In this document: positions 7,382 to 15,697 of the stretch, piece by piece
Numbering within the stretch: position 1 is the first letter of the stretch
Layout of the letters: each line of letters starts with the position of its first letter
Assembly (NCBI GenBank): GCA_003553305.1
Contig: PWEB01000093.1
Span: 1-31,573, forward strand
Source of the DNA: Syntrophomonadaceae bacterium
GTDB taxonomy: Bacteria; Bacillota; Dethiobacteria; DTU022
Length of the DNA: 31,573 nucleotides
Direction: 5' to 3'
Translations under genes and position numbers: made by a program
The notes under the pieces: generated by a model
Seen by the model: the letters and a program-made list of their open reading frames with translations, nothing else
Told to the model about the DNA's origin: nothing
Database searches by the model: none

Positions 7382-7927
7382 TTAGTCAAGCTTGGTTTGA
7401 TTTCCCCACTCTTCAGTGAAAACGATCTCTCCTAATTCTTTGCGAGGCTTTTCAGATGGCTGCTTTTCGGGAAAGCCGAGCGGAGTCAGTGCAACTACCC
7501 GGTAATCAGGGGGCACAGCACAGGCTTCACGGGCTTTTGCTTCATCAAACCAGGCCACCCAGCAAGTGCCAAGTCCTTCAGCGTGGGCAGCCAGCATCAA
7601 CTGCTGCATAGCAAGCCCGGAGTCCAGCAAATAGTAATCTTTGTTATCCTGCTGTCCCGAAGCTTTCGGGTCAGCGCAGAGAACTATTACTACCGGGGCT
7701 GTTTGTCCGATAGCTTTAATTGCGGGATTTTTATCAGGCACGCTTTCTGCCAGCTGTTCTTTGCGTTTCGGATCACGAACCACAATGAATCTCCAGCATT
7801 GCATGTTGCTCCAGGAGGGTGCCAATTGGGCCGCTTCCAGGATGCGTTTTAACGTTTCATCAGGCACCGGATCCGACTTGTACTTTCTAACGCTTCTGCG
7901 TTCTTTTAATACTTTGTAAATATCCAT
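7382..7927 (-). CDS. Nitroreductase-family FMN oxidoreductase
   Basis: The 181-residue protein begins MDIYKVLKERRSVRKYKSDP, with the RRSxR motif that holds the FMN phosphate, then LEAAQLAPSWSNMQCWRF, the usual second FMN-contact segment, and GLGTCWVAWF near the C-terminus. Members are small flavoproteins, usually homodimers, that reduce nitroaromatics, quinones or other acceptors with NAD(P)H. The substrate here is unknown. A perfect AGGAGG site precedes the ATG by 9 bases. It interrupts the common rnr-smpB neighbourhood, so it may be a later insertion into this operon. It shows no frameshift or truncation. Confidence 0.9.
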   Translation of the reverse strand: MDIYKVLKERRSVRKYKSDPVPDETLKRILEAAQLAPSWSNMQCWRFIVVRDPKRKEQLAESVPDKNPAIKAIGQTAPVVIVLCADPKASGQQDNKDYYLLDSGLAMQQLMLAAHAEGLGTCWVAWFDEAKAREACAVPPDYRVVALTPLGFPEKQPSEKPRKELGEIVFTEEWGNQTKLD

Positions 7928-7985
7928 TAAAAATTACCTCCTTAAATAAATCATTGCTTAGTCATTAAGTTAAATATTAAAGCAT

Positions 7986-10139
7986 CTATTGATCACTATA
8001 AGGGGCAAAAGCAACTTTTCCTTCTTCACGACTGGCCCGAATTACCTGTACCTGGAGAGTATCGCCCAACCGGTAAGTTTTCCGGCTCCTCTCTCCTGTC
8101 AGCATAGCTGCCCTTTCGTCATATATATAATAGTCATCTGAGAGTTCGCTGACCGGAATCATCCCTTCTACGGTATTATCCAATTCAACAAAAACCCCAA
8201 AATTGGTCACCCCGTTAATGATCCCTGTATAAACTTCACCTACTTTTTGCTCCATGTACTGCGCTTTTTTAATTTCTATGCTGGCCCGTTCTGCTTCTAC
8301 TGCCGCCCGTTCTCTTTCTGATGATTGCTGGGCTATAGCAGGCAGCCTTGATTGCAGGCGTTTCATTTTTTCACCGGAATATCCGCTCGGTGAAAGATGT
8401 TTTTTTAATACTCGGTGGACAACAAGGTCCGGATAGCGCCTGATCGGCGAAGTAAAATGACAATAACAATTGGAGGCCAGGCCAAAATGACCATCATTGG
8501 AGGCGCTGTAACAAGCCTGGGGCAGGGAACGCAAGATCAGGTATCGGACCAACCTTTCTGTTTTTTCACCTTTGCTCTTCTCTAATAATGTTTTCAAATG
8601 CTTTGGCTTTAATTCCTTCATGTTAGCAACAGCCTGAACATTCATCAGGGTCAAAGTCTGCCGCAGCAAGGCCAGTTTTTCCTCTGTTGGAACAGCGTGA
8701 ATTCGATAAATACAGGGCAGTTCCTTTTCAGCCAGATGCTCAGCAACCGTTTCGTTACAGTAAATCATAAATTCTTCAATTAATGATTCGGATCGGCCCA
8801 TTTCACGCTTCTCTATAGAAAGCGGAACTCCTTCATCATCGATTTCAATGCGCGCTTCCGGCAGATCCAGATCAAGGGTTCCGCGCTCCATCCTCCGGCG
8901 GCGCAGTAGATCAGCAAGTTTGTCCATATGATCCAGGCTGTTAGTTAACGAACTATCTTTAAATGCTGATGCAGGCCCATCACCATTCAGATAACCTTCA
9001 ACCTGCTGATAAGTCAGGCGCTCGTTAACCCGGATTACACTGGCATGAAACCTGGCATCCTTTAATTGACCCTCCGGGCCGATATCCATAAGCACACTGA
9101 CCGCTAAACGATCCTTTTCAGCCTGTAGGCTGCAAATGTTTTCTGAAAGCAAGGACGGCAGCATATGAATAGCCCGACCGACCAGATAAATGCTAGTTCC
9201 TCTTTTTAAAGCTTCCCGATCAAGTGGTTTTCCTTCACGAACATATTGAGAAACATCAGCGATGTGAACACCCAGACGATAGCTGCCACCGGGCAGAACC
9301 TCTACTGATACAGCATCATCAAAATCCTTGGCCTGCTCGTCATCAATAGTTACCATCTTTATGTCACGCAGGTCGGTGCGTTTCTGGTCTTCAGCCAGCC
9401 GTGAAATGTCCTCTTCACCGGGTAAAGTTTCGAGTTCTTTAAATACCTGCTCCGGATGTTCGCCGGGCAGATCATATTTATGCTTAAAGGTCAACTGCTC
9501 GGTGCGAAAGCTCCCAGGTGGACCGATATGTTCAACAATTTTTCCGCGCGAAGGCTGGCTGCCCTGCGCCCATTTCTTGATTTCAGCAACCACCATGTCA
9601 CCGGCCTGCGCCTGGGGCATATCTTTCCGGGAAACCTGAATTATACCAGGAAAGCGCTGATCATCAGGAATAACGTAGTACCTTTTCCCTTCACGATGGA
9701 GGGCCCCAACCAATCGGCGCTGACCGCGCTTAAGGATTCCCATCACGGTTCCTTCTCTGCGCCGCCTACTTCTTTTTTGGCTCAGGCGCACAATAACCCT
9801 GTCTCCGTGAGCGGCTTCGTTTAAATTCCCGGGACTGATATAAACATCTTCACGTTCTTGCTCAGGACGCAGGAAAGCGAATCCTTTCCGGTTACCTTCC
9901 AGCACCCCGGTCAGGTAGTCAAGGCGTTCGGGTATACCAAAACGCCCGCTGTCAGTTCTGATCAACTCTCCTTCGTTGACCATTTTTTTTATCTCATCTC
10001 TGAGTATACTTTTATCCCGCTGCTCCATCTTAAGGCCGGACAGAATTTGTTTTAGATTCAGAGATTTTTGGTGGTGGCCTTTAAGCAGCTTCCTGATCTT
10101 TTCACGCAGGATCATTGCTGCATTCTTTTGTTTAGTCAA
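7986..10139 (-). CDS. rnr: Ribonuclease R (3'-5' exoribonuclease)
   Basis: A 717-residue RNase II/R family enzyme that degrades structured RNA in the 3'-5' direction and works in RNA quality control, including trans-translation. Order of domains: winged helix (about 1-65), cold-shock domains (about 75-215), RNB catalytic domain (about 260-580) with the metal-binding cluster DDEQAKDFDD at 266-275, then an S1 domain (TGIINGVTNFGVFVELDN onward). It ends soon after S1 and lacks the long lysine-rich tail of E. coli RNase R, so it is a short form. Start TTG at 10139 is set by AAGGAGATGG about 10 bases upstream. Placement two genes from smpB-ssrA fits a ribosome-rescue link. Confidence 0.95.
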   Translation of the reverse strand: MTKQKNAAMILREKIRKLLKGHHQKSLNLKQILSGLKMEQRDKSILRDEIKKMVNEGELIRTDSGRFGIPERLDYLTGVLEGNRKGFAFLRPEQEREDVYISPGNLNEAAHGDRVIVRLSQKRSRRRREGTVMGILKRGQRRLVGALHREGKRYYVIPDDQRFPGIIQVSRKDMPQAQAGDMVVAEIKKWAQGSQPSRGKIVEHIGPPGSFRTEQLTFKHKYDLPGEHPEQVFKELETLPGEEDISRLAEDQKRTDLRDIKMVTIDDEQAKDFDDAVSVEVLPGGSYRLGVHIADVSQYVREGKPLDREALKRGTSIYLVGRAIHMLPSLLSENICSLQAEKDRLAVSVLMDIGPEGQLKDARFHASVIRVNERLTYQQVEGYLNGDGPASAFKDSSLTNSLDHMDKLADLLRRRRMERGTLDLDLPEARIEIDDEGVPLSIEKREMGRSESLIEEFMIYCNETVAEHLAEKELPCIYRIHAVPTEEKLALLRQTLTLMNVQAVANMKELKPKHLKTLLEKSKGEKTERLVRYLILRSLPQACYSASNDGHFGLASNCYCHFTSPIRRYPDLVVHRVLKKHLSPSGYSGEKMKRLQSRLPAIAQQSSERERAAVEAERASIEIKKAQYMEQKVGEVYTGIINGVTNFGVFVELDNTVEGMIPVSELSDDYYIYDERAAMLTGERSRKTYRLGDTLQVQVIRASREEGKVAFAPYSDQ

Positions 10140-10176
10140 AACTTAAAATCCATCTCCTTCAACCTTCTTGTATATT

Positions 10177-10182
10177 ATTATA
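10177..10182 (-). promoter_or_regulatory. Candidate -10 element of rnr
   Basis: A perfect TATAAT lies just after the terminator behind secG and about 38 bases before the rnr start. The best -35 with 17-base spacing is only TTTAAG, so rnr may have a weak promoter of its own besides read-through from secG. Confidence 0.4.
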
Positions 10183-10193
10183 AAACTTTTCCT

Positions 10194-10234
10194 CAAAAAC
10201 TTAAAGGCAGGGGATAGAGCCAGGCTCCCCTGCC
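10194..10234 (-). terminator. Rho-independent terminator after secG
   Basis: A perfect 9-bp stem GGCAGGGGA/TCCCCTGCC (10206-10234), with a small GCC/GGC hairpin in its loop, is followed by TTTAAGTTTTT on the minus strand. It lies between secG and rnr and probably lowers read-through rather than fully blocking it. Confidence 0.8.
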
Positions 10235-10264
10235 GGTAGAATATTTCTATCAAATCCCGGGTTT

Positions 10265-10489
10265 TTAGTTTACTAGAACCAGGATAATCGTAAAAAGCAT
10301 AAACCCTACGGCCAGGTAAGTAGTTACCTTACCCAGCATTTCATCCAGGCCTTTCTTTTTGCCAATCAGGGATTGAGCTCCCCCGGCAATTGCCCCTAGA
10401 CCGGCACTTCGACCCGACTGTAAAAGAACAGTAGCAATTAGTCCAACACATAAAACCAGGTAAATAATATTAACAACAAGCCCGATCAT
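10265..10489 (-). CDS. secG: Preprotein translocase subunit SecG
   Basis: A 74-residue protein with two hydrophobic helices (about 3-22 and 52-73) joined by the typical cytoplasmic loop VLLQSGRSAGLGAIAGGAQS followed by GKKKGLDEMLGKVT. SecG associates with SecY-SecE and assists SecA-driven export. Length and motif match Gram-positive SecG. A GGAGG site lies 9 bases before the ATG. It follows eno in the order common in Bacillota (eno-secG-rnr-smpB-ssrA) but has its own good promoter, so its supply is partly separate from glycolysis. Confidence 0.95.
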   Translation of the reverse strand: MIGLVVNIIYLVLCVGLIATVLLQSGRSAGLGAIAGGAQSLIGKKKGLDEMLGKVTTYLAVGFMLFTIILVLVN

Positions 10490-10542
10490 TTTTCAGTACC
10501 TCCATTAATCTTAAGAAAATCCTATACCTCTTACCGCATGAT

Positions 10543-10571
10543 ATTCTAACACATCCCCGCCGCTTTGACAA
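10543..10571 (-). promoter_or_regulatory. Promoter of secG
   Basis: On the minus strand TTGTCA (10566-10571), a 17-base spacer and TAGAAT (10543-10548), with a TG one base before the -10 (extended -10). It is one of the best promoter matches in the window, in the 176-base space between eno and secG. Confidence 0.75.
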
Positions 10572-10665
10572 ATACAAATAAGTTTCCTGTTTAGGATCCG
10601 GTGTTGATGCGGGACAAACTGGAAAATTTTTCGGTCAGCTAGTTGATTGCGGCAGTTTATTACTA

Positions 10666-11934
10666 TTACTTTATACTTTCACCGGCAAAGCAGGCGGCCT
10701 GCCCCAGTTGTTCTTCAATTCGTAAGAGCTGGTTATACTTCTCCACACGATCAATCCTGGAAGGCGCTCCGGTTTTTATCAATCCGGAATTGGTACCCAC
10801 AGCTAAATCGGCAATAAAACTGTCTGCAGTTTCGCCGGAACGATGGGAAATCATACGGTTGTAACCGGCACGGCGCGCCATACTCATCGTTTCCAGGGTT
10901 TCGCTGAGGGTGCCAATCTGGTTCAACTTAACAAGGATCGCGTTGCCTATAGCAGAATCTATCCCCCTGCCCAGGCGTTCAGGGCTGGTTACAAAAAGAT
11001 CATCGCCAACAATCATAATATCTGTACCCATCTCAGCAGTCATAGACTGCCAACCTGCCCAGTCATCCTCATCAAGACCGTCTTCAATTGATATCAGGGG
11101 GAAACGACCGGCCAGATCCTGATAATAGTCGATCAGTTCAACGGCTGAATAAACTCCACCTTCCAAATGATATAAACCATCTTGGCAAAACTCACTTGCC
11201 GCTGCATCTATAGCCAGGCTAATATCGCTTCCCGGCTGATAACCAGCTGCAGAAATGGCTTCAACAATAATTTTAAGCGCGGCTTCACTGGATTCAAGAT
11301 TGGGTGCAAAGCCACCCTCATCACCGACATTAGTATTAAGGCCGCGGGTTTTTAATATTTTCTTAAGGTGATGAAAAATTTCCGTTCCCATTCTCAGAGC
11401 CTGTGAAAAGGTATTCGCTCCCAGGGGGACAATCATGAATTCCTGAATATCCATATTATTATCGGCATGTTCTCCGCCGTTTAGTATATTCATAAAGGGC
11501 ACCGGCAGCATACAGGCATCCAGCCCGCCGATATAGCGATAGAGGGGCAAATCAAGCATTGCTGCAGCCGCTCTTGACGCTGCCAACGAAACACCAAGAA
11601 TCGCGTTAGCCCCGAGTTGTGATTTATTGGTTGTGCCATCGAGTTCAATCATCAGTAGATCTAAATCTTTTTGGTTAAGGACGCTCAGACCGCAAAGTTC
11701 AGGAGCCAATACCTCATTAACATGACGCCTGACAGCCAGGACGCCTTTCCCCTGATAACGTTTCTCGTCCCCGTCACGCAGCTCAATTGCTTCGAATGCA
11801 CCGGTAGATGCTCCGGAAGGCACTGACGCCCGGCCAGTCCAACCGCCCTCCAACAGAACGTCAACTTCGATGGTCGGATTGCCCCGGGAATCAAGAATCT
11901 CCCGGGCTTGAATTGTTTTAATCCGTTCTTCCAC
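10666..11934 (-). CDS. eno: Enolase (phosphopyruvate hydratase)
   Basis: Converts 2-phosphoglycerate to phosphoenolpyruvate in lower glycolysis; cytoplasmic, Mg-dependent. Clear family signatures include AREILDSRGNPTIEVDV, GEHADNNMDIQEFMIVP, NVGDEGGFAPN, the metal ligands in SLAID, SIEDGLDEDD and GDDLFVTSPERL, the catalytic lysine segment ILVKLNQIGTLSET and SHRSGETAD. I place the start at GTG 11934 because the AGGGGAG ribosome site sits 8 bases before it. The in-frame GTG at 11943 would overlap that site and add three residues. The gene closes the pgk-tpiA-gpmI-eno block; a small ACATCGG/CCGATGT inverted repeat lies in the spacer before it. Confidence 0.97.
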   Translation of the reverse strand: MEERIKTIQAREILDSRGNPTIEVDVLLEGGWTGRASVPSGASTGAFEAIELRDGDEKRYQGKGVLAVRRHVNEVLAPELCGLSVLNQKDLDLLMIELDGTTNKSQLGANAILGVSLAASRAAAAMLDLPLYRYIGGLDACMLPVPFMNILNGGEHADNNMDIQEFMIVPLGANTFSQALRMGTEIFHHLKKILKTRGLNTNVGDEGGFAPNLESSEAALKIIVEAISAAGYQPGSDISLAIDAAASEFCQDGLYHLEGGVYSAVELIDYYQDLAGRFPLISIEDGLDEDDWAGWQSMTAEMGTDIMIVGDDLFVTSPERLGRGIDSAIGNAILVKLNQIGTLSETLETMSMARRAGYNRMISHRSGETADSFIADLAVGTNSGLIKTGAPSRIDRVEKYNQLLRIEEQLGQAACFAGESIK

Positions 11935-11998
11935 ATTTATCACTCCCCTATCCCATATTCAGACTGACCAGGTGTTCTCAACCTTCTGCACGCTTGTA

Positions 11999-12024
11999 AC
12001 ATCGGGTTAACATAGGACCGATGT
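11999..12024 (-). repeat. Inverted repeat in the gpmI-eno spacer
   Basis: Perfect 7-bp arms ACATCGG (11999-12005) and CCGATGT (12018-12024) around a 12-base loop; it begins in the gpmI stop codon. No T-run follows, so it is not a standard terminator. It may stabilise the gpmI 3' end. Confidence 0.4.
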
Positions 12025-13574
12025 CACTTAACTTTTGTTTGTTTTTGGCCGTCGAGCATACTCTTCCCGGTCATCTCCTCCGGTAGAGCCAAGCCAGCAA
12101 TATCTAAAATAGTCGGAGCCACATCAGCAAGAATCCCCTTGCTGCGCAGGGTCGGCCTTTCAGCGTTGAGCACCATAAAAGGCACAGGATTAGAACTGTG
12201 CGCGGTAAGGGTACCATCTTCTGCGCTTTTCATCTCCTCTACATTGCCATGATCTCCAACCACCAGAACATGCCACATGCGGGGCAGGGCCTCAGCAGCT
12301 ATTGACCCCAGTCCGCTGTCTACTGCTTCCACTGATTTTATTGCTGCCTGAAAATTACCGGAATGCCCGACCATGTCCATGTTAGCAAAATTTATTACAA
12401 TCAGATGATGGCGATCTTTCTTAACAGTTTCAATAACCCGTTCAGTGACTGCCGGAGCGCTCATCTCCGGCTGCAAATCATAGGTAGCCACTCTGGGAGA
12501 AGGAACCATGATCCGCTCCTCACCGGGGAAAGGTTTTTCCCGGCCCCCGTTAAAGAAGAAGGTAACATGGGCATACTTTTCAGTTTCAGCAATTCTCATC
12601 TGGCATATATCATACCAGCTGTAAACCTCACCGAGAGTAGCCTTTAAATCATCGAGCGTGAAGGCTACCGGTATCGGCATTTCCCGATCGTACTCGGTCA
12701 TGCTCACCAGGAATGGTTGCGGAGGTTTAGGTCCTCGATCAAATTGAGAGAAATTCCGGTCAATAAGTGCGCTTGTTATCTGACGAGTCCGGTCAGGCCT
12801 GAAGTTAAAGAAAATCATACTGTCTTGATCATTAACCAGCGTAAGGGGCTCATCCTGTTCATCAACAATGACAGTCGGTTGAACAAATTCATCTGCTTCC
12901 CCGCGCTTATATGCCTGTTCCAAAGCTTCGATGGGACCCTTTGCTTTTAATCCTTCACCGGCGGTATAAGCCCGGAAAGCTCTTTCGGTTCGGTCCCAGC
13001 GCCGATCTCGATCCATGGCGTAATAGCGTCCGCAGATCGTCGCCAGCTGACCGGTTTGATTCTCCTTGGCCAGCTGTTTTAGTCTTTCCAAAAATGGTTT
13101 GGCTCCATAAGGAATGGTATCCCTTCCATCCAAAATAGCATGGATGAATACGTTTTTTATATTCTGCCGTCTGGCCATCTCGAGAAGAGCCAGGAGATGA
13201 TCAAAATGACTATGGACTCCACCGTCTGAAACCAGGCCCACCAAATGAAGGGCGCTATCATTTTGGCGTACTTTGTCCATAGCATCCAAGAAAACAGGAT
13301 TTTGGAAGAATTCACCTGTTTTTATACACTGCCCAATTCTGGTTAGCTCCTGATAAACAATCCTTCCGGAACCAAGGTTGAGGTGCCCAACTTCTGAATT
13401 GCCCATTTGCCCGGAAGGAAGGCCTACCGCTTCACCGGCAGCGTCAAGTAGAGACCAGGCATAATTCTCGTAGAAGTAGTCCAGGTTCGGGGTATCTGCA
13501 TGATAAAACGCATTGCCTTCAATTTCTTCGCTATAACCCCAACCATCAAGAATAACCAAAAGGACTTTGTTCAA
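12024..13574 (-). CDS. gpmI: 2,3-bisphosphoglycerate-independent phosphoglycerate mutase
   Basis: Interconverts 3- and 2-phosphoglycerate with a Mn-dependent phosphoserine intermediate. The 516 residues match the usual length. Visible features: LLVILDGWG with metal ligand Asp10, MGNSEVGHLNLG with the catalytic Ser near 60, GLVSDGGVHSH, HAILDGRDT, the FNFRPDR substrate segment, VINFANMDMVGHSG and VVGDHGNVEEM for the second metal site. The start is TTG at 13574, overlapping the tpiA stop in a TTGA, so the two are translationally coupled. A GGAAGG stretch lies about 10 bases upstream. Mn dependence makes this step sensitive to pH and metal status in spore formers (known for the family). Confidence 0.97.
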   Translation of the reverse strand: MNKVLLVILDGWGYSEEIEGNAFYHADTPNLDYFYENYAWSLLDAAGEAVGLPSGQMGNSEVGHLNLGSGRIVYQELTRIGQCIKTGEFFQNPVFLDAMDKVRQNDSALHLVGLVSDGGVHSHFDHLLALLEMARRQNIKNVFIHAILDGRDTIPYGAKPFLERLKQLAKENQTGQLATICGRYYAMDRDRRWDRTERAFRAYTAGEGLKAKGPIEALEQAYKRGEADEFVQPTVIVDEQDEPLTLVNDQDSMIFFNFRPDRTRQITSALIDRNFSQFDRGPKPPQPFLVSMTEYDREMPIPVAFTLDDLKATLGEVYSWYDICQMRIAETEKYAHVTFFFNGGREKPFPGEERIMVPSPRVATYDLQPEMSAPAVTERVIETVKKDRHHLIVINFANMDMVGHSGNFQAAIKSVEAVDSGLGSIAAEALPRMWHVLVVGDHGNVEEMKSAEDGTLTAHSSNPVPFMVLNAERPTLRSKGILADVAPTILDIAGLALPEEMTGKSMLDGQKQTKVK

Positions 13575-14338
13575 CTTTCAACCGCCTTCCGGGCTGCCTG
13601 GATTAAGGCACTGAACGTATCGGCTTTAAGGCTGGCACCACCAACCAAAACTCCCTGAACTGAAGGAAGAACAGCAAATAATCCAATATTATCTTCATTA
13701 ACGCTTCCCCCATATTGAATAAACAGACTATCTGCTGTATCCTTGCCAAAAATATCTTCAACAATGGTCCTGATATAAGCGGAAGCATTTTCAGCATCTC
13801 CTGGAGATGCTGCCTTGCCGGTTCCAATAGCCCAAACCGGTTCATAAGCTACCACCAGGGATTTCACTGTTTCAGCCTGCAGATCTTTGAGAGCCGAGGA
13901 AAGCTGTCTTTTAAGGACTTCTTCGGTGATACCCTGCTCCCGTTCGGCTTCTGTTTCCCCAACACATAATATTGGCTTTAACCCGCTTGCCAGTGCTGCT
14001 TTCATTTTTTGCTTCACCCAAATATCACTTTCACCAAGCAAATGACGCCGCTCAGAATGACCAATAATTAAGTATTCAACACCAAGATCGAGCAGCATCG
14101 CAGAAGATACCTCACCGGTAAAAGCCCCTTTTTGCTCCCAGTGCATATTTTGGGCACCCAGCTTAATTGGACTGTCCTTAAGGATTTGCGCTGCAGCATG
14201 AAGTGCGGTAAAGGGGGGACAAACAAGCAATTCCAGTCCCTTAAAAAGCTCTTCATCCTTTCGAATCGCTTGACAATACTCAATAGTTTCCGCTGCGGTT
14301 TTATGCATTTTCCAGTTTGCTGCAATAATTAAATCCAT
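13571..14338 (-). CDS. tpiA: Triosephosphate isomerase
   Basis: Interconverts dihydroxyacetone phosphate and glyceraldehyde 3-phosphate. The 255-residue TIM barrel shows all catalytic residues: Asn8 and Lys10 in AANWKMHKT, His94 in IIGHSERR and Glu166 in VVAYEPVWAIGTG, plus the phosphate-gripping GGSVNEDN and GVLVGGASL loops. A GAGGAGG ribosome site lies about 10 bases before the ATG. The leader upstream (14339-14453) carries a candidate promoter and a GACAGG-type hairpin, unlike the coupled tpiA-gpmI junction. The 3' end overlaps gpmI by 4 bases. Confidence 0.97.
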   Translation of the reverse strand: MDLIIAANWKMHKTAAETIEYCQAIRKDEELFKGLELLVCPPFTALHAAAQILKDSPIKLGAQNMHWEQKGAFTGEVSSAMLLDLGVEYLIIGHSERRHLLGESDIWVKQKMKAALASGLKPILCVGETEAEREQGITEEVLKRQLSSALKDLQAETVKSLVVAYEPVWAIGTGKAASPGDAENASAYIRTIVEDIFGKDTADSLFIQYGGSVNEDNIGLFAVLPSVQGVLVGGASLKADTFSALIQAARKAVES

Positions 14339-14359
14339 ATTTAAATAATCATCCTCCTC

Positions 14360-14385
14360 ACCGGACAGGGAGACAGTCTCCTGTC
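14360..14385 (-). repeat. Short hairpin repeat in the pgk-tpiA spacer (shared 9-mer family)
   Basis: ACCGGACAGGGAGAC and GTCTCCTGTC form a near-perfect inverted repeat (14364-14385 core) just before the tpiA ribosome site. Its outer 9-mer ACCGGACAG (reverse complement CTGTCCGGT) recurs in the uvrB-uvrA and uvrA-uvrC spacers. Confidence 0.6.
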
Positions 14386-14405
14386 TATTTTCTTAATGAA
14401 ACAAC

Positions 14406-14436
14406 ATTCTATCCGGTTAATTGCCATGTTTATCAA
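14406..14436 (-). promoter_or_regulatory. Weak candidate promoter ahead of tpiA
   Basis: TTGATA (14431-14436) and TAGAAT (14406-14411) on the minus strand, but with a long 19-base spacer. It could add tpiA-gpmI-eno transcription independent of rpoN-pgk. Confidence 0.3.
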
Positions 14437-14453
14437 GCTGATCACCTGATAAT

Positions 14454-15665
14454 CTAGCCCCGGGCAGAGGAATCATCCTCCTGTCCCGAATCCTGCAAAA
14501 CACTTATACCAGGGAGCTCTTTACCTTCCCAGAATTCAAGGGTAGCTCCCCCACCGGTGGATATAAAGCTAATCTCACCGGTAAGATCCAACGCTTCCAA
14601 TGCAGCGACAAGATCTCCACCACCTACCACAGAATAAGCACTGCTTTTTGCAACTTCCCTGGCGACTTGCCCGGTCCCCTGATCAAAAGGTGATGTTTCA
14701 AAAATCCCGAGGGGACCATTCCAAACTATCATTGCAGATTCAGCAATATAACTACTAAAAAGCTTTGCCGTATCGGGACCGATATCAACTGCTTTCCAAT
14801 CATCGTTAACCTTATCCGGTTTGACAACCTTGGAATCACTGCCTGGTTTGATCTCCCTGGTTACAACTAGATCAACCGGTAAAACTAAACGACATCCGCT
14901 TTTTTCACTTTCGATTATGATCGAAGCTGCCTCGTCCACCAGCTCTTTTTCATAAAATGAAGCTCCCAAAGCATAACCCTTAGCAGCAAAGAATGTGTTG
15001 GCCATTCCACCTCCAACCATTAAATAATCCGCCAGTTGTAGAAAACGCCTCATTACGTTAATTTTATCAGAAACTTTCGCTCCGCCGAGGATTGCAGACA
15101 TCGGGCGAACCGGATTATCTAAGCAGCGGGTCAGCTCTTCAATCTCTTTTTTCATCAACAATCCGGCCACTGCAGGAATATAAGCGCTTATTCCTGTCGT
15201 GGAAGCATGAGCCCGGTGGGCAGTGCCAAAAGCATCATTAACAAAGATATCTACTGGTTCAGCAAGCTGTTTAGCAAACCCAGGGTCATTTTTCTCTTCC
15301 CCTTCTTCAAAGCGCAAATTTTCCAACAACAAAACCTCTCCATTATTCATACCTTGAATGGCTTCATTGACGGGCGCTCCAACAACCTGATCAAGTTTTT
15401 TAACCGGTTTACCCAGAATTTCTGACAGCTTTGAGGCCACTGGATTCATTTTTAGCTCTTCTTTGAGCTCTCCTTTAGGTCGGCCCAAATGAGAAGCAAG
15501 CACCAGACGGGCATCCCTTGAGAGCAGCGACTGGATGGTAGGCAAAACCGCCCGGATCCGGGCATCATCTCGCACCAGGCCTTTATCAAGAGGGACGTTG
15601 AAATCTACCCGCATCAAGATTGTTTTACCGCTTACATCAATATCTTCTATACTTATTTTGGACAA
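14454..15665 (-). CDS. pgk: Phosphoglycerate kinase
   Basis: Transfers the acyl phosphate of 1,3-bisphosphoglycerate to ADP. The 403-residue two-domain kinase shows the N-terminal substrate-binding segments ILMRVDFNVPLDKG, LASHLGRPKG and LLENLRFEEGEEKNDP, the hinge GLLMKKEIEEL, and the nucleotide domain motifs ILGGAKVSDKI, MVGGGMANTFF, VWNGPLGIFE and the glycine-rich VVGGGDLVAAL/FISTGGGATLEF. The start is TTG at 15665 behind a GGTGGTGAAG stretch. It begins only 32 bases after rpoN stops, where many Bacillota have cggR-gapA instead; no gapA is present in the window. It has a short acidic C-terminal extension (DSGQEDDSSARG). Confidence 0.97.
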   Translation of the reverse strand: MSKISIEDIDVSGKTILMRVDFNVPLDKGLVRDDARIRAVLPTIQSLLSRDARLVLASHLGRPKGELKEELKMNPVASKLSEILGKPVKKLDQVVGAPVNEAIQGMNNGEVLLLENLRFEEGEEKNDPGFAKQLAEPVDIFVNDAFGTAHRAHASTTGISAYIPAVAGLLMKKEIEELTRCLDNPVRPMSAILGGAKVSDKINVMRRFLQLADYLMVGGGMANTFFAAKGYALGASFYEKELVDEAASIIIESEKSGCRLVLPVDLVVTREIKPGSDSKVVKPDKVNDDWKAVDIGPDTAKLFSSYIAESAMIVWNGPLGIFETSPFDQGTGQVAREVAKSSAYSVVGGGDLVAALEALDLTGEISFISTGGGATLEFWEGKELPGISVLQDSGQEDDSSARG

Positions 15666-15697
15666 TGCTTCACTTCACCACCCGGTAACATGATTGA

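Noticed and set aside
11685..11936. ATG frame overlapping the start of eno
   Set aside because: It is out of frame with enolase and shows no protein-like pattern; the enolase frame is certain.
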